Shown: in pieces, positions 8,642-17,754 of the stretch
Position numbering within the stretch: position 1 is the first letter of the stretch
Layout: each line of letters starts with the position of its first letter
Origin: Fulvimarina endophytica
GTDB taxonomy: Bacteria; Pseudomonadota; Alphaproteobacteria; Rhizobiales; Rhizobiaceae
Length of the DNA: 64,000 bases
Direction: 5' to 3'
NCBI RefSeq assembly: GCF_003403015.1
Contig: NZ_QURL01000006.1
Location: 181,729 to 245,728, forward strand
Notes under the pieces: generated by a model
The model's input: the letters and a program-made list of their open reading frames with translations, nothing else
What the model was told of the DNA's origin: nothing
Databases searched by the model: none
Made by a program: the position numbers and the translations under genes

Positions 8642-9787
8642 TCAGGCCGCGCCGATCAGACGATAGCTCACCTTGTCGGGATCGGGCGCGAAGGCCGACT
8701 CGGAGCGTGCGAGATCGCCCATCCGGTCGTGATGGGGCGACTTCACGCAGGCCGGGTCCGTGGCGCTCGCATCCCCGACGAGCGCGAGCGCCTGGCATCG
8801 GCAGCCTCCGTAATCGATATGCTTGCGCTCGCAGGAGCGGCAGGGCTCCTGCATCCAGTCCGTGCCGCGATAGGCTTCGAAGGCGGGGCCATGATCCCAG
8901 ACATCGGCGAGGGAATGGTCGCGCACGGACCAGAAGTCGAGATGCTCGATCGTCTCGGCCGCATGGCAGGGCAGAACCTTGCCGGACGGCGTGACGGAGA
9001 GCGTGCGCGTGCCCCAGCCACCGTTACAGAGCTTGGGATATTTCGCGTAATAGTCCGGGAAGACGGCGTCGATGACGAGCACGCCCTTCAGGCGCTCGCG
9101 TGCTTCCTCCACCTGCTCGATGGTGCGGTCGACATCCGCCTTGGTCGGCATGAGATGGGCCCGGTTGCGCAGCGCCCAGCCATAATACTGGGTATGGGCG
9201 ATCTCGATGCGCTTGGCGCCGAACTCCACCGCCTTCTCGATCATCACCGGAACCTGATGGATGTTCTGGCGATGGATCACGGAATTGAGGGTGAGGGGGA
9301 AGCCGCGGGCGACCACCTGACGGGCAAATTCCTGCTTGCGCTCGAAGGCGCCCTTCATGCCGGCGACCGCGACGGTGATCTCCTCGTCGGCCCCTTGCAT
9401 GGAGAGCTGGATGTGGTCGCAGCCCGCCTCGAACAGGGCGTCGAGCTGGCTTTCCTTCACGCCGACGCCGGAGGTGATGAGATTGGTGTAGAGCCCGACC
9501 TCGGCCGCATGCCGCGTCAGTTCCACGATGTCCTTGCGAGAGCAGGGCTCTCCGCCCGACAGGTGGAGATGGATCACGCCGAGATCGGCGGCCTCGCTGA
9601 AGACGCGCTTCCAGGTCTCGGTGTCGAGCTCGGCCGAGCGGCTTTCGAGTTCGATCGGGTTCGAGCAGTAGGTGCAGCGCAGCGGGCAGCGATGGGTGAG
9701 TTCGGCGAGGAGGCCGATGGGCGGCTGCGGCTTCGGTTTCGGCGCGCTCGAAGGGCGGGGGCGATCGTCGAGAAGGGTCTCGCTCAT
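8642..9787 (-). CDS. pqqE: PQQ biosynthesis radical SAM protein PqqE
   Basis: Radical SAM enzyme that forms the Glu-Tyr carbon-carbon crosslink in PqqA, with PqqD as peptide chaperone. The 381 residues show the cluster motif C34-PLR-C38-TY-C41 and a C-terminal SPASM domain with cysteines in [41 protein letters not shown] and [11 protein letters not shown] Pro-rich tail of about 20 residues precedes the family start. The ATG at 9787 overlaps the pqqD stop (ATGA), so it is coupled. It is the last gene of pqqABCDE; the frame upstream (to 10132) is a shadow. Confidence 0.95.
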   Translation of the reverse strand: MSETLLDDRPRPSSAPKPKPQPPIGLLAELTHRCPLRCTYCSNPIELESRSAELDTETWKRVFSEAADLGVIHLHLSGGEPCSRKDIVELTRHAAEVGLYTNLITSGVGVKESQLDALFEAGCDHIQLSMQGADEEITVAVAGMKGAFERKQEFARQVVARGFPLTLNSVIHRQNIHQVPVMIEKAVEFGAKRIEIAHTQYYGWALRNRAHLMPTKADVDRTIEQVEEARERLKGVLVIDAVFPDYYAKYPKLCNGGWGTRTLSVTPSGKVLPCHAAETIEHLDFWSVRDHSLADVWDHGPAFEAYRGTDWMQEPCRSCERKHIDYGGCRCQALALVGDASATDPACVKSPHHDRMGDLARSESAFAPDPDKVSYRLIGAA

Positions 9788-10062
9788 AGGGTCACCATCT
9801 GCTTGTCGCGCAGGTCGATCAGGAAGGCTTCCACATCGGGACGGATCACGGCCGGCTCGGCGGTGAAGACGCTCGCGAGATCGGCGACGATGCCGGCGAT
9901 GTCGGTCTGCCCGTCGACGCGCTTCAGGATCTCCACGGAGACCCCGTCGATGTTGAAGATGCGCTCGGGGCCGACGAGGATATGGCCGCCCCGCGCCTTG
10001 TCGGCACGAAACCTCACGCCGTGGGGCAGTTTGGGGACGGTGGCGTCGGGAAGCTCGCCCAT
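9784..10062 (-). CDS. pqqD: PQQ biosynthesis peptide chaperone PqqD
   Basis: A small PqqA-binding protein (RRE fold), 92 residues, with the conserved core [28 protein letters not shown] written here in two parts: [15 protein letters not shown] then [12 protein letters not shown]. It presents PqqA to PqqE. The start at 10062 overlaps the pqqC stop by one base and the stop overlaps the pqqE start. The open frame further upstream overlaps pqqC and is not family-like. Confidence 0.93.
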   Translation of the reverse strand: MGELPDATVPKLPHGVRFRADKARGGHILVGPERIFNIDGVSVEILKRVDGQTDIAGIVADLASVFTAEPAVIRPDVEAFLIDLRDKQMVTL

Positions 10063-10814
10063 CACGCCGCCTTCGTCGCCTGGGCGGCGTCCGGTGCCCA
10101 TGCGTCGAAGGGCAGGTGGCGCGGTTCCACATAGGCGTGGTGAAGGGCGTCGAGCTGCGTCCAGAGCACCTGACACTTGAAGGTGAGGGCGTCGATCACG
10201 GCCTGCTGCTCTTCTGGGCGCCGAGCGTTTTCGAGGCAGTAGGTGAGGGCGAAATCGCTGTCGCGCTTGGCCTGGACCGGCCGCTTGTCGAAATAGGCCA
10301 GGGTCTCGGGGGTGATGAAATCGTAGTGCTCCAGCATGCCCTTGGTGCGCACGCCGATGACGTTCGGGGAGAAGAGTTCGGTCAGCGAAGAGGCGATGGC
10401 CTCAAGGAGCGTGCGGTCGCGCACGAAATTCACATAGGCGTCGACGGAAAAGCGCGTCGCCGGCAGGATGCCCTTGCCGGACATCACATAATCCCGGTCG
10501 AGCCCCACGCCTTCCGCGAGCGCGATCCACTTGACGATGCCGCCGCGCTCGGTCTCGGTGCCGTCATGGTCGATGATGCGCTCGCGCCATTCCCGGCGCA
10601 GCTCCACGCTGCCGAGGCGGGCGAGGATATGGGCATCCTTCACCGGGATCATCGACTGGTAATAATAGCGGTTGAGCGCCCAGGCCTGGACCTGCGGCTT
10701 CGACAGCCGGCCCTCCTGGAGCATGATCTGGAACGGATGGTTCGAATGATAGCGCGTGCGCCCGATCTCACGCAGACGGGCTTCGAGGTCGGCCTTGGAA
10801 AGCATCTCGGTCAT
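10062..10814 (-). CDS. pqqC: Pyrroloquinoline-quinone synthase PqqC
   Basis: Cofactorless oxygenase that carries out the last step of PQQ formation (ring closure and eight-electron oxidation). The 250 residues match the family throughout: [67 protein letters not shown] and [14 protein letters not shown]. The start overlaps the pqqB stop (ATGA). The length is that of the stand-alone enzyme, not a PqqC/D fusion. Confidence 0.96.
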   Translation of the reverse strand: MTEMLSKADLEARLREIGRTRYHSNHPFQIMLQEGRLSKPQVQAWALNRYYYQSMIPVKDAHILARLGSVELRREWRERIIDHDGTETERGGIVKWIALAEGVGLDRDYVMSGKGILPATRFSVDAYVNFVRDRTLLEAIASSLTELFSPNVIGVRTKGMLEHYDFITPETLAYFDKRPVQAKRDSDFALTYCLENARRPEEQQAVIDALTFKCQVLWTQLDALHHAYVEPRHLPFDAWAPDAAQATKAA

Positions 10815-11773
10815 AGGCTGAGGTCCATCCCGTCATAGGCGACCTCCCACCCGGCCGCTTCGACTGTCTTCTTTGCCTCCGATCCGTCGATCCAGATCGG
10901 ATTGGTGTTGTTGATGTGAATATAGACCCGTCGGCCGATCTTCGCATCGTCGAAAATGGAGAGACTTCCCCCTTCGCCCGAGATCGGCATATGGCCCATG
11001 CGGCGCCCGGTCTTCACGCCGACGCCGGCCTCCTTCATCTCCTCGTCCACGAAGACCGTGCCGTCGAAGAGAAGCGCGTCGGCGCCGGCCACGCGCTCCT
11101 TCAGGCTGTCCGGCACATGGGCGCATCCGGGAATGTAGTAGATCGTCCGCCCGTGGGCGCTGAGCCTGACGCCGACCGTCATCTCGCTCTCCTCGCCCAC
11201 ATCCACGGTGCCGGTCTCCAGATAAAGCGGCACCTTGCCGGGAACGGAGAAGAGTTCAGCGGTAAGGCCCGGAACCGGTTCGAAGGGCGAGCCCGGCACG
11301 ATGCGGGTCTTCGTCACGTGATCGGGATCGAGGACCTGAAACACCGGATTGGCGGCGATGATGTCGTGGACGCCGCCCGTGGCATAAAGGGTGAAGTTCT
11401 GCTTCTCGCGGATCGTCAGGAGACCTGCGGTATGGTCGACATCGCCATTGGTGATGAGGACGGAGGCGATCGGCGAGGAGCGCAGGGCGCCGGCACGGGC
11501 CTTCGCGGTCGCGCTCGGGCGCATGGCCGCGCGATCGACGATCTGCTGGCGCAGATCCGGGGATGCGTTGAGGAGAAGCCAGTTCTCGTCATCGGCCGTG
11601 ACGGCGATGGACGACTGCGTGCTGGCGCGAACCCTCTCGTCTCCCTCCCAAAAGAGGCGACAGGTCTCGCAGAGACAGTTCCATTGGGGAAAGCCGCCTC
11701 CCGCAGCCGCCCCAAGAACCAAAAGCCGCAGGCGGGGTTTCCCCCGCCCACGGCTATCGAAGTCGGTCTGCAA
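10811..11773 (-). CDS. pqqB: PQQ biosynthesis protein PqqB
   Basis: Metallo-beta-lactamase-fold protein needed for PQQ synthesis, reported in the literature to hydroxylate the PqqA-derived tyrosine. Family marks are LVLGAAAGGGFPQWNCLCETC (here AAAGGGFPQWNC with the zinc cysteines CLCETC), NASPDLRQQI, NGDVDHTAGLLTIRE and INNTNPIW. There is no ATG near the N-terminus. The frame opens with TTG at 11773, three bases after the pqqA stop, giving 320 residues; a second TTG about 17 codons later, right before VLGAAAGG, would give a more typical length. Start uncertain. Confidence 0.93.
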   Translation of the reverse strand: MQTDFDSRGRGKPRLRLLVLGAAAGGGFPQWNCLCETCRLFWEGDERVRASTQSSIAVTADDENWLLLNASPDLRQQIVDRAAMRPSATAKARAGALRSSPIASVLITNGDVDHTAGLLTIREKQNFTLYATGGVHDIIAANPVFQVLDPDHVTKTRIVPGSPFEPVPGLTAELFSVPGKVPLYLETGTVDVGEESEMTVGVRLSAHGRTIYYIPGCAHVPDSLKERVAGADALLFDGTVFVDEEMKEAGVGVKTGRRMGHMPISGEGGSLSIFDDAKIGRRVYIHINNTNPIWIDGSEAKKTVEAAGWEVAYDGMDLSL

Positions 11774-11776
11774 GTC

Positions 11777-11854
11777 TTAGAATTCGATCGGCATATAGCC
11801 GTTGATTTCCATCGCGACGCAGACTTCGGTGATGACGGGCTTGTTCCAGGCCAT
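11777..11854 (-). CDS. pqqA: PQQ precursor peptide PqqA
   Basis: A tiny ribosomal precursor, 25 residues, from which PQQ is made. The Glu16-x3-Tyr20 pair (EINGY) supplies the two crosslinked residues, and MAWNKP plus CVAMEI match alphaproteobacterial PqqA peptides. Two ATGs lie close together (11860 and 11854). The Shine-Dalgarno GGGAG sits seven bases before the second and only two before the first, so the start at 11854 is chosen. It is first in pqqABCDE. Confidence 0.93.
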   Translation of the reverse strand: MAWNKPVITEVCVAMEINGYMPIEF

Positions 11855-11923
11855 GTTCATTCTCCCAAGATATGGTTGTGTCGGGTCTACCGACGTTTGC
11901 TACGGCAGTGCCCAGCCGGACCT

Positions 11924-11952
11924 TACATAGCAAATCCCGGACATTTGGTGAA
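11924..11952 (-). promoter_or_regulatory. Possible pqqA promoter
   Basis: On the minus strand TTCACC and TATGTA are separated by 17 bases, about 70 bases before the pqqA start. This is the best sigma-70-like pair in the stretch, but the match is imperfect and unsupported by data. Confidence 0.35.
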
Positions 11953-12146
11953 GGGTCGTTCACGCGTGAGTGTAATTCTCCTATAGAATGGGAAAAAGTC
12001 CCAGACGTGCTGCGGGTTGTCTCTGCCGGCAGCTGATCCACCACGGATCCCGCACGCTCCAAGGCATGGGGCGGTACGGCACGGGACGGACCGGACCCGC
12101 TCGCGGCGCTCTTCATCCCTGCGCAAGCTGCAGGACGGATAAGCCC

Positions 12147-12162
12147 TTAACGGATCCTTAAC
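12147..12162 (+). promoter_or_regulatory. CtrA-binding site upstream of flhA
   Basis: The sequence TTAA-CGGATCC-TTAAC is an exact match to the full CtrA consensus TTAA-N7-TTAAC. It lies about 90 bases upstream of flhA, a class of gene controlled by CtrA in Caulobacter and in several Hyphomicrobiales. The flanks also repeat as CCTTAACGGA twice in tandem. The gene for SciP, a CtrA antagonist, is at 25.9 kb in the same window. Confidence 0.7.
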
Positions 12163-12252
12163 GGACCGGCCTCGGCACCGCGACGATGGGTGCGGCCGGC
12201 CCGCACGGACCCGATCCGACCGGCTTTCCGGGAACCGAGCGGGGGCGCAGCC

Positions 12253-14367
12253 ATGGCGATCGACATCATGAAGAGTGCGCCGGTCGGCGCCATCGGATCC
12301 AAGGGCGCGAACGGCACCAAGGGCGGGCGCGAGATCGGCTTTGCGATCGCGATCGTCTTCGTCCTGACGGTCCTCTTCATTCCGATCCCGCCGATCCTGA
12401 TCGACATGGGCCTCGCTCTGTCGGTGGCTCTCTCGATCCTCATCCTGATGGTGGCCCTCTGGATCGAGAAGCCCCTCGAATTCTCCGCCTTTCCAACCGT
12501 TCTCCTGCTCGCCACGATGCTGCGCCTGTCGCTCAACATCGCGACGACCCGCGTGATCCTGTCCCAGGGTCATGAGGGCGTGAATGCGGCCGGTCACGTG
12601 ATCGGCGGCTTCTCGAACTTCGTCATGGGCGGCGACTTCTTCATCGGCCTCGTGGTCTTCGCCATCCTGATCATCGTCAACTTCATGGTGATCACCAAGG
12701 GCGCGACCCGTATCGCGGAAGTCGGCGCGCGCTTCACCCTCGATGCGATCCCCGGCAAGCAGATGGCGATCGACGCCGATCTTTCGGCCGGCCTCATCAA
12801 CGAGAAGGAGGCCCAGTCGCGGCGCAAGGAACTGGAGGAGGAATCCTCCTTCTTCGGCGCCATGGACGGTGCCTCCAAATTCGTGCGCGGCGATGCGATC
12901 GCCGGTCTCATCATCACCGCCGTCAACATCTTCGGCGGCATCTGCATCGGCATCCTGCGCCACGGCATGGATGCCGCCTCGGCCGCCGACGTCTTCACCA
13001 AGCTGTCGGTCGGCGACGGCCTCGTCAGCCAAATCCCCGCCCTCATCATCTCGCTGGCGGCCGGTCTCCTTGTCTCCAAGGGCGGCACGCGCGGCGCTGC
13101 CCAGCTCGCCGTCGTCGGCCAGCTCGGAAAATATCCGCTCGCCCTCTCGGTCTCGGCCGGACTGATGATGATCCTCGCGATCCTCCCGGGCCTGCCCTTC
13201 GTGCCGTTCTCGGCCCTCGGCCTGATGCTCGCCTTCGTCGCCTACGTCATTCCGAAGAAGCGGGCCGAGGAGAAGGCGAAGGAGGATGCCGAGGAGACGG
13301 CCCAGCAGGCGGCGGCCGCCCAGAGCGAGAAGAATTCGGTCAAGGAGAGCCTCAAGATCGTCGAGATCGAACTCGTGCTCGGCAAGCAGATGTCGGCATC
13401 GCTGATGCTCCAGCGCGACGAACTCGGCCACCGGGTCCAGAAGATGCGCCGCCGCTTCGCCTCGCGCTACGGCTTCGTCGTTCCCGAGATCAAGCTGTCC
13501 GACGATCTGGCGATCGGTCCGAAGAGCTACGAGATCAAGGTCCACGGAACCACCGTCGCCACCCAGGAGATGCGGATCGGCGAGCTGATGATCGTCCTCG
13601 GCGAGACGCCGGCGCCGGAAGTCCCGCACGATCTCACCAAGGAGCCGGCCTTCGGCATGAAGGCCGCCTGGATCTCGGAGAGCTTCGCCTCCGAGGTGCG
13701 CCGCCAGGGCCACCAGCCGATCGACACCCTGACGATCGTCCTCACCCACCTGTCGGAGATCCTGCGCAACAACCTCGCCCAGCTTCTGTCCTACAAGGAC
13801 ATGCGCGCGCTGGTCGACCGGCTGGAGCCGGAATACAAGCGCCTCATCGAGGAGATCATCCCCGCCCACATGTCCTATTCGGGACTCCAGGCGGTGCTGA
13901 AGCTGCTCCTTGCCGAACGGGTCTCCATCCGCAATCTCAACCTCATCCTCGAGGCGATCGCGGAGATCGCGCCCCATGTCCGGCGATCCGAACAGATCGT
14001 CGAGCACGTGCGCATGCGCATGGCCCAGCAGATCTGCGGCGACCTTCTGCACAACGGCACGCTTTCGGTCCTGCGCCTCGGCAATCAGTGGGATCTCGCC
14101 TTCCATCAGGCGCTGAAGCGCGATGCCAAGGGCGATGTGGTGGAGTTCGACATCGATCCGCGCCTCGTCGAGCAGTTCGCCCAGGAGGCGACCAAGATCA
14201 TTCGCGACAAGATGGACCAGGGCGAGGTCTTCGCCCTCGTCGCCGCGCCCGATGCCCGCCCCTATGTGCGGATGATGATCGAGCGGATCTTCGTCAACCT
14301 GCCGGTCCTCAGCCATGTGGAGATCGCCCGGGGCGTCGACCTGAAGACCATCGGCTCGATCTCGTGA
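12253..14367 (+). CDS. flhA: Flagellar biosynthesis protein FlhA
   Basis: Largest membrane component of the flagellar type III export gate, 704 residues. The N-terminal half holds about eight helices and the FHIPEP-family core ([59 protein letters not shown] given here in part: [19 protein letters not shown]). An Ala/Glu/Lys linker around 340-370 is followed by the cytoplasmic nonameric-ring domain. The ATG at 12253 is chosen; a longer start at 12190 would add 21 residues outside the family. A CtrA site lies upstream. The stop overlaps fliR. Confidence 0.96.
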   Translation: MAIDIMKSAPVGAIGSKGANGTKGGREIGFAIAIVFVLTVLFIPIPPILIDMGLALSVALSILILMVALWIEKPLEFSAFPTVLLLATMLRLSLNIATTRVILSQGHEGVNAAGHVIGGFSNFVMGGDFFIGLVVFAILIIVNFMVITKGATRIAEVGARFTLDAIPGKQMAIDADLSAGLINEKEAQSRRKELEEESSFFGAMDGASKFVRGDAIAGLIITAVNIFGGICIGILRHGMDAASAADVFTKLSVGDGLVSQIPALIISLAAGLLVSKGGTRGAAQLAVVGQLGKYPLALSVSAGLMMILAILPGLPFVPFSALGLMLAFVAYVIPKKRAEEKAKEDAEETAQQAAAAQSEKNSVKESLKIVEIELVLGKQMSASLMLQRDELGHRVQKMRRRFASRYGFVVPEIKLSDDLAIGPKSYEIKVHGTTVATQEMRIGELMIVLGETPAPEVPHDLTKEPAFGMKAAWISESFASEVRRQGHQPIDTLTIVLTHLSEILRNNLAQLLSYKDMRALVDRLEPEYKRLIEEIIPAHMSYSGLQAVLKLLLAERVSIRNLNLILEAIAEIAPHVRRSEQIVEHVRMRMAQQICGDLLHNGTLSVLRLGNQWDLAFHQALKRDAKGDVVEFDIDPRLVEQFAQEATKIIRDKMDQGEVFALVAAPDARPYVRMMIERIFVNLPVLSHVEIARGVDLKTIGSIS

Positions 14368-15116
14368 GCGACGCCGCCTCGACCATCGTCTTCGCCCTGT
14401 TCCTGGTGTTCTGCCGGATCGGGACCTGCCTGATGCTCCTGCCCGGCTTCTCCTCGAATCGCATCCCGCCCCAGATCCGCCTGTTCCTCGCCTTCGCGAT
14501 CTCGCTCGCTTTGGCGCCGGTGCTTCTGCCGGTGCTTCGGCCGCTCGTCGAGGGCGCGAGCGACGCGGTGCGACTGAAGCTGATGATCTCGGAGATCATG
14601 ATCGGCTTCTTCATCGGCCTTCTCGGCCGAAGCTTCCTGATCGCCCTGTCCTTCTTCGGCCATGTGGTCGCCAATGCCGTCGGCATGGGCCAGCAGATGG
14701 GGCCGGTCTACGAGGACGCGCCCGATCCGGTGATCGGCACCATGATCACGCTGACGGCGACCGTCCTCATCTTCGTGACCAATCTGCATGCCGAGATCGC
14801 CCGGGCCCTCGTCGCCTCCTACACCGCGATGCCGGCTTCGGCCGGCTTCGGCATCCAGCCGAGCCTCATCAGCCTCACCGACAATCTGGATCTCGCCTTC
14901 GTGCTGTGCCTGCGCATCGCGAGCCCCTTCGTCCTCTACGCCGTCATCGTCAACTTCGCCGTCGGCCTCGCCAACAAGCTGACGCCGCAGATCCCGATCT
15001 ACTTCATCTCCCTTCCCTTCGTTCTGGCCGGCGGCCTCTTCCTGTTCGGCTATGTGGTCGGCGACTTCCTCATCATCTTCATGAACGCCTTCGAGGACTG
15101 GGTGCTGGCCGGATGA
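14364..15116 (+). CDS. fliR: Flagellar biosynthesis protein FliR
   Basis: Export-gate membrane protein, 250 residues, six predicted helices, forming the FliP5Q4R1 channel core. Family features are [14 protein letters not shown] near the N-terminus, [20 protein letters not shown] and [20 protein letters not shown] near the C-terminus. It starts with GTG at 14364, overlapping the flhA stop (GTGA), so translation is coupled. Confidence 0.95.
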   Translation: MSDAASTIVFALFLVFCRIGTCLMLLPGFSSNRIPPQIRLFLAFAISLALAPVLLPVLRPLVEGASDAVRLKLMISEIMIGFFIGLLGRSFLIALSFFGHVVANAVGMGQQMGPVYEDAPDPVIGTMITLTATVLIFVTNLHAEIARALVASYTAMPASAGFGIQPSLISLTDNLDLAFVLCLRIASPFVLYAVIVNFAVGLANKLTPQIPIYFISLPFVLAGGLFLFGYVVGDFLIIFMNAFEDWVLAG

Positions 15117-15520
15117 GCGATGCCGCAAGGAAGAAGAAGCGCCTCGAGCGGGTTCTGAAGGTTCAGGCCCAGAAGCGGCAGATCGAGGAATGGGCGCTCG
15201 CCCAGCTCAAGCAGAAGCACGACGAGATCGACCGCTCCGATCGCGAGATCCTCGACAGTCTCGACCCCGAGCATCGGCTGCACGGCCTCTTCGTGGAGGC
15301 CAAGGTGAAGTCGCTGCGGCGCAACGACGTGGAGCGCCGCCGCAACGAGGAGGAGCAGAAGCTCGGCGAGGCGCGCCTTGCCGAAGTGCGGCTGCAGGAA
15401 AAGGGCATCGAGCGGCGGATGAAGGCGGCGAGCCGGGAGGCGGCGAGCGATGTGGAGGCGGCAGCCCTCGAAAGCCATGTGGAGAGCTTCCTCGCGCGGC
15501 TCGCCAACAGTCTCGGATAA
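15113..15520 (+). CDS. Coiled-coil protein of the flagellar operon (FliJ-like)
   Basis: A 135-residue, highly charged, almost entirely helical protein (KKKRLERVLKVQAQKRQIEE at the start) with no membrane segment. It overlaps fliR by four bases (ATGA) and precedes the rod-binding protein gene. Size, charge and coiled-coil nature resemble FliJ, the export ATPase stalk, but identity is weak and I infer it from context only. Confidence 0.75.
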   Translation: MSDAARKKKRLERVLKVQAQKRQIEEWALAQLKQKHDEIDRSDREILDSLDPEHRLHGLFVEAKVKSLRRNDVERRRNEEEQKLGEARLAEVRLQEKGIERRMKAASREAASDVEAAALESHVESFLARLANSLG

Positions 15521-15581
15521 GCCGGCCCCTCTAGATTGAGGCGAACCGGACCTTTCGAGACTAAAGGAGGAGCCGTCCGCC

Positions 15582-15986
15582 ATGACGATCGCACCCATCG
15601 CAGGGACCGCCGCCGTGCGCCCCGAGGCGAGCGGCAAAGACGTCGGACCGGCGCCGCGCTCCTCTGCGCTCGTCAAGCACGAGGTCGACAAGCTGGCGCC
15701 GGCCCAGGAATTCGAGGCCTTCGCGCTGCGCAGCTTCGTCGAGGAGATGCTGCCCTCCGAGGCCTCCAATTTCTTCGGCGGCGGCACCGCCGGCAATATC
15801 TGGCGCTCGATGATGGCCGAGCAGCTGGGCGAGCAGCTCGCCCGCGACGGCGGCATCGGCATCGCCGACATGATCTCGGCCGATCGCGCGATGGAGCCGC
15901 AGACCGCGGCCGAGACGAAGGCACAGGCGGGCGAAAGCGCCCGCACACGCTTCGGCGCCATGCTCGCCGGGATCGGAAAACCTTGA
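15582..15986 (+). CDS. Flagellar rod-binding protein (FlgJ N-domain / CheL-like)
   Basis: A 134-residue protein equal to the N-terminal rod-capping domain of FlgJ, without the muramidase domain, as is usual in alphaproteobacteria (CheL of Caulobacter). The conserved part runs from about residue 40: AQEFEAFALRSFVEEMLPSE, then FGGGTAGNIWRSMMAEQLGEQLA. It acts in the periplasm during rod assembly. It lies 61 bases after the coiled-coil gene, with AAAGGAGG about 12 bases upstream of the ATG. Confidence 0.85.
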   Translation: MTIAPIAGTAAVRPEASGKDVGPAPRSSALVKHEVDKLAPAQEFEAFALRSFVEEMLPSEASNFFGGGTAGNIWRSMMAEQLGEQLARDGGIGIADMISADRAMEPQTAAETKAQAGESARTRFGAMLAGIGKP

Positions 15987-16008
15987 AACCCCGAGACGGA
16001 AACAGCTG

Positions 16009-16362
16009 ATGCAGACCGCATTTTCGAACGCCTTCGATCGTCTGGAGGCCGTCCTTGCCCGTGAGACCCATGCGCTGGAGAACGGCCTCGCCATCGATCT
16101 GATGGAGACGACGGGCCGCAAGAACCAGTCGCTTCTGGAACTGTCGCGCCTTGCGCGCGGCGTGCCGGCCGAAAGCCTGGACGCGGAGACGCGCACGCGC
16201 CTCGCGCTCCTGCGTGATGCCCTTCAGACGAACCAGTCGATCCTTGCCCGCCATGTGAAGGCGAGCCACGAGGTCTCCGGTGTCATGGCGAAGGCCATCG
16301 AGGACGCCGAATCCGACGGCACCTATTCCAGCCGGCCCGAATTTGCAGGACGCATCCGGTGA
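16009..16362 (+). CDS. Flagellar FlgN-like export chaperone
   Basis: A 117-residue helical protein without signal peptide or membrane segment. Its pattern (LEAVLARETHALENG near residues 12-26, KNQSLLEL, and a C-terminal helix ending in a disordered TYSSRPEFAGRIR tail) resembles FlgN, the chaperone for hook-filament junction proteins FlgK and FlgL. Context supports this: it follows the rod-binding protein gene by 22 bases and overlaps the next gene. Confidence 0.72.
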   Translation: MQTAFSNAFDRLEAVLARETHALENGLAIDLMETTGRKNQSLLELSRLARGVPAESLDAETRTRLALLRDALQTNQSILARHVKASHEVSGVMAKAIEDAESDGTYSSRPEFAGRIR

Positions 16363-16823
16363 TCAAGCTCCTCGCTGTGGGCATATGGGCCGTTCTCGTC
16401 GCCCTCGGCTCGAGCTACGTCGCCATGTCCATGACGGGGGGCGGCGAGGCGCACGAGGAGGAGAAGGAGCCGACCTATTACGCCGGCCTCGACTACCGCT
16501 CGACCAATCCGATCACGGTGCCGATGATCGCCGACGAGAAGATCAAGGGCTACATCATCGCCCGCTTCGTCTACACCATCGACGGCACGGTGGCCGACAA
16601 GCTGGCCGTGCCGCCCGAGCCCTTCGTCCTCGATGCGGCCTTCCGCCGGCTCTATGCGAGCGAGGATTTCGACTTCGACAATCCGGCCCGCTACGATCTT
16701 CCGAGCCTCCTCGGTGCCATCAAGACCGCCGTCAACGAACGCTACGGCGATACGATGATCCACGAGGTGCTGATCCAGCAGTTCGACTACATCGCGAAGG
16801 GCCAGGTGCGCTCGGGAACCTGA
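16359..16823 (+). CDS. FliL-like single-pass flagellar operon protein
   Basis: A 154-residue protein with one N-terminal membrane helix (about 3-24) and a periplasmic domain containing GYIIARFVYTIDGTVADKLA and a C-terminal MIHEVLIQQFDYIAKG. The topology (short cytoplasmic tip, one helix, periplasmic domain with C-terminal helix) resembles FliL, which supports the stator, but sequence identity is not obvious. It starts with GTG at 16359 overlapping the upstream stop (GTGA) and is last in the operon, before a terminator. Confidence 0.7.
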   Translation: MIKLLAVGIWAVLVALGSSYVAMSMTGGGEAHEEEKEPTYYAGLDYRSTNPITVPMIADEKIKGYIIARFVYTIDGTVADKLAVPPEPFVLDAAFRRLYASEDFDFDNPARYDLPSLLGAIKTAVNERYGDTMIHEVLIQQFDYIAKGQVRSGT

Positions 16824-16881
16824 CCGGCCCGCATGGCGCCCGCGCGCGGCGACCGGCAGATCTTCGCTTCCACGACGAAAT

Positions 16882-16916
16882 GGCCCGGAACGCTTCGCGT
16901 CCCGGGCCTTTCTTTC
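16882..16916 (+). terminator. Rho-independent terminator of the flagellar operon
   Basis: GGCCCGG-AACGC pairs with GCGT-CCCGGGCC around a TTCG tetraloop, followed by TTTCTTT. It lies 58 bases after the last flagellar gene. Confidence 0.75.
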
Positions 16917-16948
16917 GATTCTCGAATGCGAGCCGGTCGGGTCCGCGA

Positions 16949-17635
16949 TCAGCCGAGATCGCGATAGACGCCGCGTCCTCCCTGGCCCTCCGGTCCGATG
17001 ACGACCACCTTGGTGCCACGCGGCACCCGCGCGTAGAGATCGGCCACGTCCTCGTTCATCATGCGGATGCACCCGGAGGAGAGGCGCTTGCCGATGGTCC
17101 AGGGCTGGTTCGTGCCATGGATGCGGAACAGGGAGTCGCGCCCGTCGCGATAGAGGTAGAGGGCGCGCGCGCCGAGCGGATTGTTCGGGCCGCCCTCCAT
17201 GCGGGCAGGCAGGATGTGGCCCTTGCGGCGCTCGCGCGCGACCATCTCCTTCGGCGGCACCCAGCTCGGCCACTCGGCCTTGCGCTGCACGGACATGGCG
17301 CCCGACCAGCCGAAGCCCTCCTTGCCGACCCCGACGCCGTAGCGGGTGGCCCGCCCGTTCGCGCCGACGAGATAGAGATAGCGCGAGCGGGAATCGACGA
17401 TGATCGTTCCGGGTCGCTCGCGCGTCTCGATCCGCACCTCGGCCCGGTTGAAGCGGGCATCCGGCCGGCGCTGCTGCTTGATCAGCCGCTGCATGACGCG
17501 CGGGTTGTCGGCCGATTCCCAGGTTCCGGACGCGTAGTTGTAGACCCGTTCCTGCGCCATGACGGCCCCGGTCGAGGACAGGGCCATCACCGCGCAGACG
17601 GCGGCCCCGGCGAGCCATTTCGCATGAGTTCTCAT
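16949..17635 (-). CDS. L,D-transpeptidase (YkuD), copy 1
   Basis: A periplasmic peptidoglycan enzyme, 228 residues, with a signal peptide ending VMA-QER. The YkuD domain begins about residue 75 (PGTIIVDSRSRYLYLVGANG). The catalytic histidine is in FRIHGTNQPWTIG and the nucleophile cysteine in RLSSGCIRM. The start at 17635 has GGAG eight bases upstream; the frame continues upstream as a shadow of the neighbouring copy. It lies 119 bases downstream of copy 2 on the same strand. Family members crosslink peptidoglycan 3-3 or attach outer-membrane proteins; which of these applies cannot be told. Confidence 0.92.
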   Translation of the reverse strand: MRTHAKWLAGAAVCAVMALSSTGAVMAQERVYNYASGTWESADNPRVMQRLIKQQRRPDARFNRAEVRIETRERPGTIIVDSRSRYLYLVGANGRATRYGVGVGKEGFGWSGAMSVQRKAEWPSWVPPKEMVARERRKGHILPARMEGGPNNPLGARALYLYRDGRDSLFRIHGTNQPWTIGKRLSSGCIRMMNEDVADLYARVPRGTKVVVIGPEGQGGRGVYRDLG

Positions 17636-17754
17636 GGGGTTTCTCCAAACGATGAGCGACCGGGTCGCCCGGTCCTTGAGGTGCTTTCCAAAGGGCGCCG
17701 CCCTCGGCCCGAAGGCGGGGGCGGATGCCGTGCTCTGCGGGGGTGCGGTGTCCC

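Noticed and set aside
8642..10132. PqqE with a 115-residue N-terminal extension
   Set aside because: The extra part overlaps pqqD and lacks family similarity; the ATGA junction at 9787 is the normal start.
11923..14316. 797-codon open frame antisense to flhA
   Set aside because: Charged low-complexity sequence (His, Asp, Glu, Arg runs) that mirrors the hydrophobic codons of flhA. The sense frame is an unmistakable FlhA.
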